A stretch of DNA of 64,000 bases from Ignavibacteria bacterium (GCA_016709315.1 JADJMZ010000001.1:682001-746000), one strand, 5' to 3'; shown: positions 18,661 through 28,829, numbered from the stretch's first letter. Made by a program: numbers and translations. Notes: a model not told the origin generated them from the letters alone.

Positions 18661-20598
18661 ATGAACGAGTTCAAAAAAAACGAATATCTGAAATTCCTTT
18701 TTCTCAGGGCAAAATCAGATATGACAGTGTACGAGCTTGGAAGTTCGCAAAAAGAACTTATCAACAATTTATTCGGCAGATTATCCACTTCGGAAAACCT
18801 GCTGAAAGACCTTTTTATCCTTTCTCAGATCAAAGATCTTCACAATATAGGCAAGTATCTCATTTTTATTGTCAAAAAGATCGAAGACGAGGTTATTACA
18901 TTCGACAATTTTACTCAAAATTTAAACTCAGACAGCGAATATTTAGAAAAAGAACTTCTTAGCTACTTTTCAAATCCAAAAGTAAAAATTAAAGCTGTTT
19001 TCCGGAACAAAGAAGATGTTAATTCTGAAATTTCCATTCATAAGCCGTCTGAGACTTTTAAAAGATCAGAATATAGTGAGAACAAGGATGAATACGAATT
19101 GACTGATAATGCTGAAACGAAAAGTGATATTGAAGATGAAGAGGAAATTTTACAATTCAAGAAAAATTATCTTGAACTGATACAAACGGGTGAATCGGAT
19201 GAAGAAATCGTGTATGAACTTCCAAAGAATTCAGATGAAAACAAAAACATCCCTGAAGCTTTAACAGATGAAGAGTCCTCAGAAACAGATAATTCAGAAA
19301 CTATATCTGAACAGACTGAAGAGGAAATCAGCGGCGGGATTACCGGAGGGAAAGGAAGTGCGTTTGAGCTTCCGGAAGAAGTAAAAGTTACAAAAAATTT
19401 CAAAGAGGAAATTTCATTCAGAAAAGATGATGATATAACCGGAACAGAATTGCCTGATGAAATGGAAGGAACATTCAGAATCAAGAAGATAATCAAATCG
19501 GCTGAACAGGACTCAGACAAAAAAGAGGTTACATTTGAAAACACAGAAACTTCCGGTGACAGTCATCAGAAAGAAACTTTGCTTTCTGATAATGAAGAGA
19601 GGATAAAATTAAGCAAAGATATTCAGGACGAACTGAATTTATTCACAGAAGAGGGAGAGCAGGAAAGTGATGAAGATGCTGATAACGGTGAAGCTTATAT
19701 AACAGAACAGGAGCCGGAGCCGACAAATACCGAATTTATAAGCTTCGAACAGGAAATTAAGAAGAAGAATGATGAATTAGATAAAGAGTTTGATATTATG
19801 ATTTATCTTGTGAATGCAAAACCCGGAGATGAAGATGAGAGAAATTCAATAATAAGAAATATAATTGAATTATCAGAATATCTTGAAAACATTTCAAGAA
19901 AAATGTCACTGGAAATTATTTCAAATATTTATCAGACTGTAACACTTAGTTTTGAAAAAATTTCAGACGGAAAATATGATATATCGGAAAGTACACTTAA
20001 CTTATTTAAAAAAGGTCTGTTACTTATTGTCAGTCTGATCAAAGGAGATGATTACTATGGTTACAAAGACATACTGAAATCAATTGAGAACATAAGGAAT
20101 TCTCTGATTGAAGAAAAAGCAAAGATGGAAATATACAAGCAGCAGCAGAGAGAAAAGCTGGAGATAGAAAAGCAGATAAATCAGAGATTTCCTGATGATT
20201 TACAAAAGGAAAAACTGACAATGATCAGACAGTTAATTTTAGAAACAGAAGAAAACTTTAATTCGCTGGAAAGAATAACCGGAGAATACCGTATTTATGA
20301 AGCGCTGAGAAATCTTACAGGCAATCTGAATAATTTAAAGGACATGGTTAAGCTTTCAAAAGAGCTTGAAATGAAAAAGACGGTACAGATTTCGGAAGCA
20401 AGTTACATCTTCATTAAGTTTTTGCAGAATTACAGGATTGATCCTTTGACTGATGATATCAGGGATATATTCAGATACATAATTTTCAATATGAAATCTT
20501 CTGTAATTAACAGGCACGTTGAGGATTTTGAAGTTTTCATTTCATACCTCAATGATCCGGTAAAAATTTTTTCGAAAGCAGGAAAGAAAAAACCTTAA
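18661..20598 (+). CDS. Hypothetical large acidic, helical protein (645 aa)
   Basis: Not recognised. Residues 1-110 are helical with a mix of hydrophobic and Lys residues (e.g. LKDLFILSQIKDLHNIGKYL). About 120-390 is a long, low-complexity stretch dominated by Glu, Asp, Ser and Thr, probably disordered. About 390-640 is helical again with coiled-coil heptads (KAKMEIYKQQQREKLEIEKQ). No signal peptide or membrane helix is seen, so it is probably cytoplasmic. It is in a plus-strand run with alr upstream and manC 9 bases downstream, which suggests one operon and perhaps a role linked to the cell envelope, but nothing in the sequence proves that. Confidence 0.75.
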   Translation: MNEFKKNEYLKFLFLRAKSDMTVYELGSSQKELINNLFGRLSTSENLLKDLFILSQIKDLHNIGKYLIFIVKKIEDEVITFDNFTQNLNSDSEYLEKELLSYFSNPKVKIKAVFRNKEDVNSEISIHKPSETFKRSEYSENKDEYELTDNAETKSDIEDEEEILQFKKNYLELIQTGESDEEIVYELPKNSDENKNIPEALTDEESSETDNSETISEQTEEEISGGITGGKGSAFELPEEVKVTKNFKEEISFRKDDDITGTELPDEMEGTFRIKKIIKSAEQDSDKKEVTFENTETSGDSHQKETLLSDNEERIKLSKDIQDELNLFTEEGEQESDEDADNGEAYITEQEPEPTNTEFISFEQEIKKKNDELDKEFDIMIYLVNAKPGDEDERNSIIRNIIELSEYLENISRKMSLEIISNIYQTVTLSFEKISDGKYDISESTLNLFKKGLLLIVSLIKGDDYYGYKDILKSIENIRNSLIEEKAKMEIYKQQQREKLEIEKQINQRFPDDLQKEKLTMIRQLILETEENFNSLERITGEYRIYEALRNLTGNLNNLKDMVKLSKELEMKKTVQISEASYIFIKFLQNYRIDPLTDDIRDIFRYIIFNMKSSVINRHVEDFEVFISYLNDPVKIFSKAGKKKP

Positions 20599-20607
20599 AA
20601 CAATAAA

Positions 20608-21714
20608 ATGAATAATTATGCAGTAATAATGGCCGGAGGAGTTGGGGCAAGATTCTGGCCAAAAGGAACATCCAAACTTCCCAAACAGTTTATCAGAATA
20701 GCGGATGAGAATCATACACTTCTTCAGCAGGCGTACAAGAGACTTGAGGGAGTATTTCATGACACAAAAATTTTTATTGTAACAAATGTTATTTACAAAA
20801 ACGAAGTAAGAAAACAGCTTCCTAAAATTCCCGAAGAAAATATCATCTGTGAACCGATTGGCAGGAATACTGCGCCGTGCATAGGTCTTGCATGCCTGTT
20901 CATAAATCAGTTCAAATCCGAAGCTAACGTTCTCGTTGTTGCCGCGGATCATATTATTAACGATGAAAACGAATTTCACAGAGTCATTAAAAGCGGACTG
21001 AAGTTCGTCGGAGACAACGGAGGAATAGTCACGCTCGGCATTCATCCGACAAAGCCGGAAACCGGATTCGGATACATTCAGTATGATGCGGATAAAGTAA
21101 CAGAAATCGAAATAGAATCAAAAGACGGAAATACTTTTGAAAAAATTTATAAAGTAAAAACATTTGCAGAGAAACCGAATGCAGATATGGCTAAAACATT
21201 TCTCGAAAGCGGTGACTTTTTGTGGAACAGCGGCATGTTTATTTTCAGGACGGACACAATGATGGAAGAAATCAGGAATTTCATGCCTGAACTTTTCGAA
21301 GCGCTGGAAAAACTGAAACACAGTCTTCTTTCAAATGATTTTGATAAAGTTCTTGAAACAGAGTACTCGAAGCTCAAGAGCGTTTCCATTGATTACGGAG
21401 TAATGGAAAAAGCAAAAGATGTGTATATCATCAGAAGTCATTTCGGATGGAATGATGTCGGAGCATGGGATGAGGTTTACAACATAAAGGAAAAAGACAG
21501 CAACGGAAATGTGAATCAGGGAAGGACAGTTTCGATCAATACAAAAAACTGTCTGATAATTAATGATCAGAAGATGGTGGCGACAATAGGAGTGGAGGAC
21601 CTGCTGATAATTAATACGGACAACGGACTTCTGATATGTAAAAGAGGCGAGGCGCAGACTGTGAAGGAAGTCGTTGATTATCTGAGAAGAAAAGGAATGG
21701 AGCAGTTTTTGTAA
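20608..21714 (+). CDS. manC: Mannose-1-phosphate guanylyltransferase
   Basis: The enzyme makes GDP-mannose from GTP and mannose 1-phosphate for glycan synthesis. The nucleotide-binding start AVIMAGGVGARFWPKG followed by KLPKQF is diagnostic. EPIGRNTAPCIGLA, FAEKP (sugar-phosphate lysine), FLWNSGMF and FGWNDVGAWDE follow in family order. At 368 aa it is the monofunctional form without the C-terminal isomerase domain. It directly follows the acidic hypothetical gene and precedes methylmalonyl-CoA epimerase by 41 bases. Confidence 0.95.
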   Translation: MNNYAVIMAGGVGARFWPKGTSKLPKQFIRIADENHTLLQQAYKRLEGVFHDTKIFIVTNVIYKNEVRKQLPKIPEENIICEPIGRNTAPCIGLACLFINQFKSEANVLVVAADHIINDENEFHRVIKSGLKFVGDNGGIVTLGIHPTKPETGFGYIQYDADKVTEIEIESKDGNTFEKIYKVKTFAEKPNADMAKTFLESGDFLWNSGMFIFRTDTMMEEIRNFMPELFEALEKLKHSLLSNDFDKVLETEYSKLKSVSIDYGVMEKAKDVYIIRSHFGWNDVGAWDEVYNIKEKDSNGNVNQGRTVSINTKNCLIINDQKMVATIGVEDLLIINTDNGLLICKRGEAQTVKEVVDYLRRKGMEQFL

Positions 21715-21755
21715 ACTGCTGATTTGTATAATTTAAAAAATTTAAAAACAGAATC

Positions 21756-22154
21756 ATGAATTTAGCACATATAGGAATAGCTGTGAAATCGCTTGATGTT
21801 TCCGCTGCAGTATTTGAAAAAATTTTCAATACAAAAGCTTCAGAAAAGGAATTTGTAGAAGAACAGAAAGTGAATGTAAGAAAGATAAGTCTTGATAACT
21901 GCGACATAGAATTACTTGAAGGCACAGATCCGGAATCTCCTATCTCAAAGTTTATTGAAAAGAAAGGCGAAGGGATTCATCATGTTTCATTCGGAGTAAA
22001 GGACATACAGGGTTCTCTTGACAGAGTCAGGGCAGGAGGAATCCAGCTTATCAATGAGACTCCGAGGACAGGAGCTGATGATATGCTGGTGGCGTTTCTT
22101 CATCCGAAGTCAACAGGTGGAGTACTGATGGAATTCACTGAGCCGAAGCAATAG
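21756..22154 (+). CDS. mce: Methylmalonyl-CoA epimerase
   Basis: A vicinal-oxygen-chelate metalloenzyme that converts (S)- to (R)-methylmalonyl-CoA in propionate metabolism. Visible family marks are the N-terminal metal His in LAHIGIAV, the second in GEGIHHVSFGV, the catalytic-type Glu in IELLEG, and GGVLMEFTEP with the last metal Glu. Length (132 aa) is standard. Methylmalonyl-CoA mutase is not in the window, so its pathway partners lie elsewhere. Confidence 0.93.
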   Translation: MNLAHIGIAVKSLDVSAAVFEKIFNTKASEKEFVEEQKVNVRKISLDNCDIELLEGTDPESPISKFIEKKGEGIHHVSFGVKDIQGSLDRVRAGGIQLINETPRTGADDMLVAFLHPKSTGGVLMEFTEPKQ

Positions 22155-22227
22155 ATATTTATCAATAAATTTTTAAGGAAAGTATTTTTAGTTTAAATTA
22201 CAGATACAATTTCTTTATCCAGCCATT

Positions 22228-24166
22228 ATGCAGACAGAAAATCTAAATATAGAAGTAAATTCAGATAATAAACTTTCTGCAACATTAAAAGAGAAGCTGC
22301 AAAATCTTCCATTGACTCCCGGAGTTTATCAGTTCAAAGACATTAACGGAAAAGTACTGTATGTAGGCAAGGCAAAGTTACTTCGCAACAGAGTCAGACA
22401 GTATTTTCAGTCCAAGCCGCAGTCAGGAATTCTAAATGTAATGATCTCCAAAATCGCCGACCTGGAAATGATATCCACAGACAACGAAGTCGAAGCGCTC
22501 ATACTTGAGCAGAATCTGATAAAAAGCCTTAAGCCAAGATACAACATTAATCTCAAGGATGACAAATCCTATCCTTACATAGTAATTACAAATGAACAGT
22601 TTCCCGCGAGTATTTCCAACCAGAACAAAGCGTTCCGACGGTTCAAGATATTTCGGACCTTATACAGATGTAAAGAATATGCGGTTTGCTCTTAAAACGG
22701 TCAGGGATATTTTTATGATAAGGTCATGCAGTCTGAATCTGACAGAAGAAACAATTGCTCAGGATAAATTCAAGCTTTGTCTGGATTATCATATTCACAA
22801 ATGCGAAGGGCCGTGCGTAGGATATCTGATCAGAAAGAATTACAATGAAACCATAGATCATGTAGCAAAGCTTCTGAACGGGAAGACAAAGACATTGTTA
22901 AAAGATATGACAGACAGGATGAATTTACATTCAGAGAAAATGGAATTTGAGCAAGCGGCGCAGCTGCGGGACAAGATCGAAGCAGTGGAAGTTTATTCAT
23001 CGAGACAGAAAATGGCGGACGATGAGATTGTTGACCGTGATGTTTTTGCATTTGATAAAATTGACAATGACTGCTGCGGAATGATATTAAAGATCAGGGA
23101 CGGCAAGGTAATAGGAAAGACTCATTATTTTCTTAACAACACGGCAGACAAGACAGATTCTGAAATTCTTGAACATCTTATTACGGGTCATTACGCAAAT
23201 GCAGATTTTATTCCGGATGAAATATTTCTTATTAATGAAATAGAGAACGAGGATGCCGTAAAGCAATGGTTAGAAAACAGGAAACAGGGAAAGATCGAAT
23301 TTTCTGTTCCGAAAATAGGAGAGAAGTATAAAATTGTTTTTATGGTGAAGAAGAATGCAAGACTCCTGCTTGATGAGCTTATCCTTACAAAGCTCAAGAG
23401 AGAATTCATTCCGCCATCGCTTGAAATGCTGAAGAGGGATCTTCATCTGAAAAGTCTTCCGAAAAGAATAGAATGTTTTGACATTTCTCATATTCAGGGA
23501 ACAGATACTGTTGCGTCAATGGTAGTATTTACGGACGGTAAACCAAAGAAATCAGATTACAGAAAATTCAGAATAAATTCATTGCCAGATGAGACAGGAA
23601 AGCCGGATGATTTTCTTTCAATGAGAGAAGTAATTTACAGACGGTTCAGAAAACTGATCAGACCTGACCATTATCTTAACGGTGAAAAAATAATTAATGA
23701 AAATGAAGGTGGAGATGATCCGAGTTTTTCATCAAAGCCAGATCTGCTGATAATAGACGGAGGAAAAGGGCAGCTTTCATCGGCAGTAAAAGTCCTGGAT
23801 GATCTGCAGATAAAGGATCAGAACATAATCGGTCTGGCTAAGAGACTTGAGGAAGTTTATTTTCCCGGCGAATCCGATCCTCAGAACATACCTAAAACAT
23901 CTGCAGGTTTAAAACTACTTCAGCGAATAAGGGATGAAGCGCACAGATTTGCCGTAACTTATCACAGGAGTCTCAGGGACAAAAGGACATTTGCAACAGA
24001 GCTTACAGAAGTAGAAGGGATAGGTGAGAAGACAGCGCAGAAACTTCTGACGGAATTCGGTTCGGTTGAGAATATAAAAGAAATACTTAAAAACAATTTC
24101 GGGATAATTGAAAAGTCGGCAGGAAAAAAAACTGCTGTCAGACTGAAGGATTGGTTTGAGATATAA
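22228..24166 (+). pseudogene. uvrC: Excinuclease ABC subunit C, split by a +1 frameshift
   Basis: UvrC makes both incisions in nucleotide excision repair. The first part (from ATG 22228) has the GIY-YIG nuclease with LPLTPGVYQFKD and GKVLYVGKAKLLRNR up to YPYIVITNEQFP. The frame then breaks: the continuation RVFPTRTKRSDG and RYFGPYTD lies in the next frame, fitting an extra C in the CCC run at 22603-22605. The second part has the UVR motif (FEQAAQLRDKIEAVE), the RNase H-like nuclease (ECFDISHIQGTD, LLIIDGGKGQL) and the C-terminal HhH (EVEGIGEKTAQKLLTEFGS). Rejoined it is about 645 aa, full length. As uvrC is usually single copy, a sequencing indel is likely. Confidence 0.93.
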
Positions 24167-24187
24167 AATTCAACAAACATTACATTT

Positions 24188-24703
24188 ATGTCTAAACTTA
24201 ACGGCAACATTGTAACATCCCGAACCATACTACGGAAATATACAGATCAGGACAGGGAAGCATTTGCATTATTATTCACGGATAAAGAGGTTAATTTTTA
24301 CATGGGAGGCGAGCATTGCGACACACCGGAAGACGCTTATAAATTATTTGACAAGTGTTTTGAAATTTACGCCGGAAAATTTCCGGAAAGATATTTTGAG
24401 ATTTGGGCTGTGGAATTTGAAAATAAAATAATAGGACATGCAGAGCTTAAGCAGACGAACAATACAACAGGTAATGAACTGGAAGTAGTGTATCTGCTTG
24501 ATAAGAATTATCAGGGAAAAGGTTTTATGACAGAAATTTTAGAAGAGTTAAATGAATATGCAAAGAGGTCGGGTAAACAAATGATTGCAACAGTAAATCC
24601 TGAAAACGAAAAATCAGTCAGAGTACTTGTAAAAACAGGAATTGAAAAAGAGGGATGGGTTACTGAAGGCGAAGATAAATTTTATAAAATCTGGATAAAG
24701 TAA
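24188..24703 (+). CDS. GNAT family N-acetyltransferase (RimL-like)
   Basis: A 171-aa GNAT protein. The N-terminus IVTSRTILRKYTDQDREAF is the usual RimL-type beginning, the acetyl-CoA loop is NYQGKGFMTEILEELNEYA (about residues 112-130), and NPENEKSVRVLVKTGIEKEG is the conserved end. The substrate is unknown. It sits 21 bases after uvrC and 6 bases before the decarboxylase gene, so all three may be transcribed together. Confidence 0.87.
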   Translation: MSKLNGNIVTSRTILRKYTDQDREAFALLFTDKEVNFYMGGEHCDTPEDAYKLFDKCFEIYAGKFPERYFEIWAVEFENKIIGHAELKQTNNTTGNELEVVYLLDKNYQGKGFMTEILEELNEYAKRSGKQMIATVNPENEKSVRVLVKTGIEKEGWVTEGEDKFYKIWIK

Positions 24704-24709
24704 AATACA

Positions 24710-26129
24710 ATGACTAACCCGGAATTCAGAAAATATGCTCATAAGCTGGCAGACTGGATGGCGGATTATATGGAGAATATAAAAAACTTTCCCGTCAAAC
24801 CTGATCTGAAGCCGGGAGATATAAAGTCGCTCCTTCCGGCATCACCTTCGGAAGAAGGGGAAGAATTCAAAAATATTTTTGAAGATTTTGAAAAAATAAT
24901 TCTTCCGGGAATGACACACTGGCAGCATCCTCATTTCTTCGCGTATTTTCCGACCGGAGCAAGCGAGCCGTCTGTACTGGCTGAAATGCTTTCTGCAACA
25001 CTCGGAGCGCAGTGCATGATCTGGCTTACTTCACCTGCTGCAGAGGAACTTGAAGAAAGAATGATGGAATGGCTTCGCGGGATGATCGGACTTCCTCATA
25101 ATTTTACAGGAGTGATACAGGACAGCAGTTCATCTGCGACTCTTGTATCTTTGCTGACAGCCAGGGAAAAGAAAACCGGTTACAAAATAAATCAGACAGG
25201 ATTTGACGGATCAGAAAAATTCAGAATTTATACTTCTTCACAAGCGCATTCATCAGTTGACAAGGATGTAAAAATAGCGGGATTCGGCATTGAAAATCTG
25301 GTGAAGATCGAAACGGATGAATAATTATGCTATGATCCCGTCTGTACTTGAAGAAGCGATCCGAAGCGATACAGAAAAAGGTTTTACGCCTTTGTGTGTA
25401 GTTTCCACGATTGGCACTACGAGTTCAACTGCAGTGGATCCTGTAGACATCATAAGTGACATTTGTATGAAATATAATTGCTGGCATCATATTGATGCGT
25501 CTTATTCCGGAACGGCACTGATCCTGCCTGAACAGAGATGGATGAGCAAAGGCGCGGAAAAAGCTGACAGTTTTGTATTCAATCCTCATAAATGGATGTT
25601 CACAAACTTTGACTGCTCTGCTTATTTTGTAAAAGATAAAGAAGCTCTCATCAATACATTTTCGATACTGCCTGAATATCTCAAGACTCCAGAGGACAAA
25701 CTTGTAAATAATTACCGTGACTGGGGAATACCTCTTGGAAGAAAATTCAGAGCGTTAAAATTATGGTTTGTAATAAGGACATACGGGACGGAAGGAATCA
25801 GGAAGAAGATCAGAGATCATATTTCTTACGGACAGTGGTTCAAAGATCAGATCGTGTCAGAGCCGTTATTCGAGCTAATGGCACCAGTTCCTCTGAATCT
25901 CATTTGTTTCAGGATCAGACCGGAAGGTATCACTGATGAATCCCTTCTTGAAAACATTAACAAAGCGCTTTTAGCAAAACTGAACGACAGCGGAAAGATT
26001 TTACTAACGCAGACTAAGCTTAATGAAATGTTTGTGATAAGATTCGTTGCAGGTCAGACCAATACGACATTTGAAAATGTAAAAGAGGGCTGGGAGATGA
26101 TCCTTGAAGCTTCGAAAGAGTTTATATGA
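24710..26129 (+). pseudogene. Group II PLP-dependent (aromatic-L-amino-acid) decarboxylase, split by a +1 frameshift
   Basis: This family removes the carboxyl group of aromatic or related amino acids to give amines. The first part (to 25324) has HPHFFAYFPTG, a substrate-site loop in IQDSSSSATLVSLL and SSQAHSSVDKDVKIAG, where His stacks on PLP. The second part (from 25317) has VVSTIGTTSSTAVDP, HIDASYSGTALI and the PLP lysine in FNPHKWMFTNFDCS. The parts overlap by 8 bases in different frames; removing one A near 25318-25323 restores KIETDDNYAMIP, a common family junction. Rejoined length is about 472 aa, standard. Tyr, Trp or DOPA specificity cannot be read from sequence here. Confidence 0.9.
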
Positions 26130-26172
26130 TATTGTTCCAAACATACATTTATTAATTTAAATTTATATAACT

Positions 26173-26379
26173 ATGAAAAAGAACATGGGAAATGCGGACA
26201 GATTCATAAGAATATTTGTTGCAGTTATTTTTGCAATATTATATTTAACAAATACAATTACAGGTACACTCGGAATAGTGTTTCTTGCAATCGCAATAAT
26301 TTTTCTGCTGACAAGTTTTATAAGTTTCTGCCCGTTGTACACAGTTATCGGAGTCAATACCTGCGGCAGAAAAAAATAG
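26173..26379 (+). CDS. DUF2892 family small inner-membrane protein
   Basis: A 68-aa protein starting MKKNMGNADRFIRIFVAV, the hallmark of DUF2892 (as in the membrane part of YgaP). Two hydrophobic helices follow at about residues 13-30 and 34-55, then FCPLYTVIGVNTC, which keeps the family's C-terminal CPLYxxxGxxTC motif. The function of stand-alone members is unknown; in YgaP the domain anchors a rhodanese. It is a short gene of its own about 45 bases after the decarboxylase. Confidence 0.9.
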   Translation: MKKNMGNADRFIRIFVAVIFAILYLTNTITGTLGIVFLAIAIIFLLTSFISFCPLYTVIGVNTCGRKK

Positions 26380-26473
26380 AACCAGTAACTGAAATATTAT
26401 TGAATGAATTGAGTTAACACACAAATATGTTTAATTTCAATAAACATATTTTAAAACAAAATAAAACAGGATT

Positions 26474-27124
26474 ATGAATATTGCCATTCTCGGTACAGGT
26501 ATGGTTGGTGCAACTGTCGGGAAAAAACTAACCGATCTCGGGCACAAAGTAATGATGGGATCCCGGGCTTCAGGCAATGAAAAAGCTCTTGAGTGGGTAA
26601 AGAAATGCGGCGCAAATGCTTCTGCCGGAAAGTTCAGTGAAGCTGCCGCTTTCGGTGAAATTATTTTTCTCTGCACAAACGGAGCAGTAACAATAGAAGT
26701 TATCGGACTATCAGGTAAAGAAAATTTTAACGGTAAGACAGTAATAGACATAACCAATCCGCTCGATTTTTCAAAGGGAATGCCGCCGACACTGATACCC
26801 GGATTGTCAAATACAAATTCGCTCGGAGAGGAAGTTCAGAAAACTTTACCGGATGCAAAAGTGGTAAAAACACTCAACACAGTTAACTGTGAGATAATGA
26901 TCGCACCGGATAAACTTTCAGAAGAAACATCAATTTACATTAGCGGTAATGAAGCTGCTGCAAAGGAAAAAGTTACGGAAATATTAAGATCATTCGGCTG
27001 GACGAGCATTATAGATCTCGGGGATATTTCGACTGCAAGGGGAACAGAAATGATGCTTCCGTTATGGATAAGACTCTGGGGAGCATTAAAGACCGGTCAT
27101 TTTAATTTCAAACTAGTAAAATAA
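26474..27124 (+). CDS. NADP-binding oxidoreductase, F420-dependent-reductase-like
   Basis: A 216-aa Rossmann protein starting MNIAILGTGMVGATVGKKL with the GxGxxG loop (residues 7-12) and an NADP-favouring GSRASG at the end of strand two. The blocks VIDITNPLDF, VVKTLNTVN and LGDISTARGTEM match the NADPH:F420 oxidoreductase-like family (COG2085). Most bacterial members are not tied to F420 and their substrate is unknown. It precedes the methyltransferase gene by 2 bases, suggesting translational coupling. Confidence 0.88.
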   Translation: MNIAILGTGMVGATVGKKLTDLGHKVMMGSRASGNEKALEWVKKCGANASAGKFSEAAAFGEIIFLCTNGAVTIEVIGLSGKENFNGKTVIDITNPLDFSKGMPPTLIPGLSNTNSLGEEVQKTLPDAKVVKTLNTVNCEIMIAPDKLSEETSIYISGNEAAAKEKVTEILRSFGWTSIIDLGDISTARGTEMMLPLWIRLWGALKTGHFNFKLVK

Positions 27125-27126
27125 GA

Positions 27127-27753
27127 ATGAGCAATAATTATCAAAACGAAGATAAAGACTGGAGTGATTTTTATAAGGCAATAAAAGACAGACCTCCGAG
27201 AGAAACTTTGCTCGAGGCATTGACATTTTTTGATAAAGACGAAGATCCCGGCAAGCAATATTATGCGATGGATATTGGTTGCGGAACCGGGATTGATACA
27301 TTTGAGCTTCTCAGGCGGGGCTGGAAAGTATTTGCAACGGACAAAGAGCAGAAGGCGATAGATATTATAAGAGAGAATGTAACAGTTGATATGAAAGAAA
27401 ATCTTGAAACTGCAGCAGTCGCATTTCACGAACTTAGTTTTAAGAGCTCTGATCTCATAAATGCAGGAATGAGTCTTCCTTTTTGTAATCCGGATAAATT
27501 TGATAAAGTGTGGGAGAATGTTGTTAATGCCATTAAAATTAACGGAAGGTTTTCCGGAAATTTTTTTGGAGAAAAAGATGAATGGGCAATTTATGATGAC
27601 ATGACATTTCATACCAAGGATAAGTTAAAATCTATGTTTACAAAATTTGAAATAGAATTTTTTCACGAAAGGGACGAAGACGGGGAAACAGCCACAGGAA
27701 TCAAGAAACACTGGCATGTTTTTTCTGTTGTGGCAAGAAAAATCAGTAGTTAG
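27127..27753 (+). CDS. Class I SAM-dependent methyltransferase (TehB-like)
   Basis: A 208-aa methyltransferase. The SAM-binding motif I is YAMDIGCGTGIDTFELL (about residues 46-62), followed by motif II acidic residue in VFATDKEQKAI, and the later phrases PFCNPDKFDKVWENV and FSGNFFGEKDEW match TehB-type proteins. The substrate could be a small toxic anion or a small molecule. The start is 2 bases after the F420-reductase-like gene stop. A GC-rich palindrome follows. Confidence 0.85.
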   Translation: MSNNYQNEDKDWSDFYKAIKDRPPRETLLEALTFFDKDEDPGKQYYAMDIGCGTGIDTFELLRRGWKVFATDKEQKAIDIIRENVTVDMKENLETAAVAFHELSFKSSDLINAGMSLPFCNPDKFDKVWENVVNAIKINGRFSGNFFGEKDEWAIYDDMTFHTKDKLKSMFTKFEIEFFHERDEDGETATGIKKHWHVFSVVARKISS

Positions 27754-27807
27754 AGATAAAATATTAAAGATAAAATTACATTGGAAACATTTAAATTTTA
27801 ATACAAA

Positions 27808-27853
27808 ACCCCACCCTGCCCTCCCCTTGCCAAGGGGAGGGTTTGGGAGGGGT
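27808..27853. repeat. GC-rich palindromic intergenic repeat
   Basis: In this AT-rich genome the block 27808-27853 is almost only C then almost only G. The core is a perfect 11-bp inverted repeat, CCCTCCCCTTG (27819-27829) and CAAGGGGAGGG (27831-27841), separated by one C. Outer arms ACCCCACCC and GGGAGGGGT pair with one mismatch and extend the stem. Such elements recur in intergenic regions of many bacterial genomes. It follows the methyltransferase gene and could form a transcript-ending or stabilising hairpin, though no T run follows. Confidence 0.7.
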
Positions 27854-27994
27854 AAACTTAGAAACTTAAATTATTATAGTGTTTAGATTCAAAATTGACA
27901 AGTTATTTGTTCATTACAAAAAGTTTTGGACAGCAATGTAATTTTATATAAGCGCAATTATTCCCGAACAGAAAACTTCAGAAAAATTTATAAT

Positions 27995-28762
27995 ATGAAT
28001 AATAGCTCAAATAAAAAAATCATAGTAAAATTATTTCTTCTGGCTTTAATAGTTTTTGCAGCAGATTGCAAAAACGAAAAGTTAGATACAATAAATAAAA
28101 CAGCCACAGAAAACTCAACTTCTGATAGAAGGAAAGACAGTTTAAAAACTATAAAAAGCGACACCGTAACAATGTTTGAGGGACTGTATATAATTAACAA
28201 GAATACAAATTCATTCCGCGACTGCAGATATCCTGATTCATTATACATGGTAAATGATGAAACAGGAAATCTTAAAAAATCTTATGAAAAAATATTTTCC
28301 GTTAAAAATGTTTACGGCTCTGTTTATGCCAGATTTAAAGGTGAAAAAAAGGCAACCGACGGAATAAATTCTGAAAAGTATCCTTCAACTCTTTATGTAA
28401 AGGAAGTATTACAGTTAGAAAAAAAGAATTTCAGAAACACTTGTATAAATTATGAATTCTGGGCTTTGGGAAATGAACCCAACTGGTCACTGCAGATATC
28501 AAAGAATGAAAACATAATCGAATTTTATGATATGGCAGAAAATAAAACTTACTATTATTTTTACGAAGAACACGTGGATGAAGACGGAGCCATAGTTTAT
28601 GCGGCGCATAACAATATTCAGAGATACACCATTAAGATCAGGATCAGAAAAGAGAGATGTTCAGATACAATGTCCGATACCGGTTATGATTATTCTGCGG
28701 AAGTCGAATTAAGCAACGGAAAAAAATTTAAAGGATGCGCGATCAAAGGAAAAGAACAGTGA
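27995..28762 (+). CDS. Lipoprotein with a COG3650/NlpE-like domain
   Basis: The chosen ATG at 27995 gives a lipoprotein signal ending LIVFAADC with a lipobox-like Cys; an ATG at 27926 adds 23 polar residues before it. After a polar linker, residues about 55-130 (FEGLYIINKN and FRDCRYPDSLY) resemble an NlpE-type small barrel. The C-terminal part has EFWALGNEPNWSLQIS and CSDTMSDTGYDYSAEV ending in KFKGCAIKG, the signature of COG3650 secreted domains, with two or more cysteines likely paired. Probably anchored in a membrane facing the periplasm. Function unknown. Confidence 0.75.
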   Translation: MNNSSNKKIIVKLFLLALIVFAADCKNEKLDTINKTATENSTSDRRKDSLKTIKSDTVTMFEGLYIINKNTNSFRDCRYPDSLYMVNDETGNLKKSYEKIFSVKNVYGSVYARFKGEKKATDGINSEKYPSTLYVKEVLQLEKKNFRNTCINYEFWALGNEPNWSLQISKNENIIEFYDMAENKTYYYFYEEHVDEDGAIVYAAHNNIQRYTIKIRIRKERCSDTMSDTGYDYSAEVELSNGKKFKGCAIKGKEQ

Positions 28763-28829
28763 AAATAAAATTATATTCAGCGTTAATTCCTCAGAAACAT
28801 TTTTTGATAAAATAAAATCCGGATCAGCT

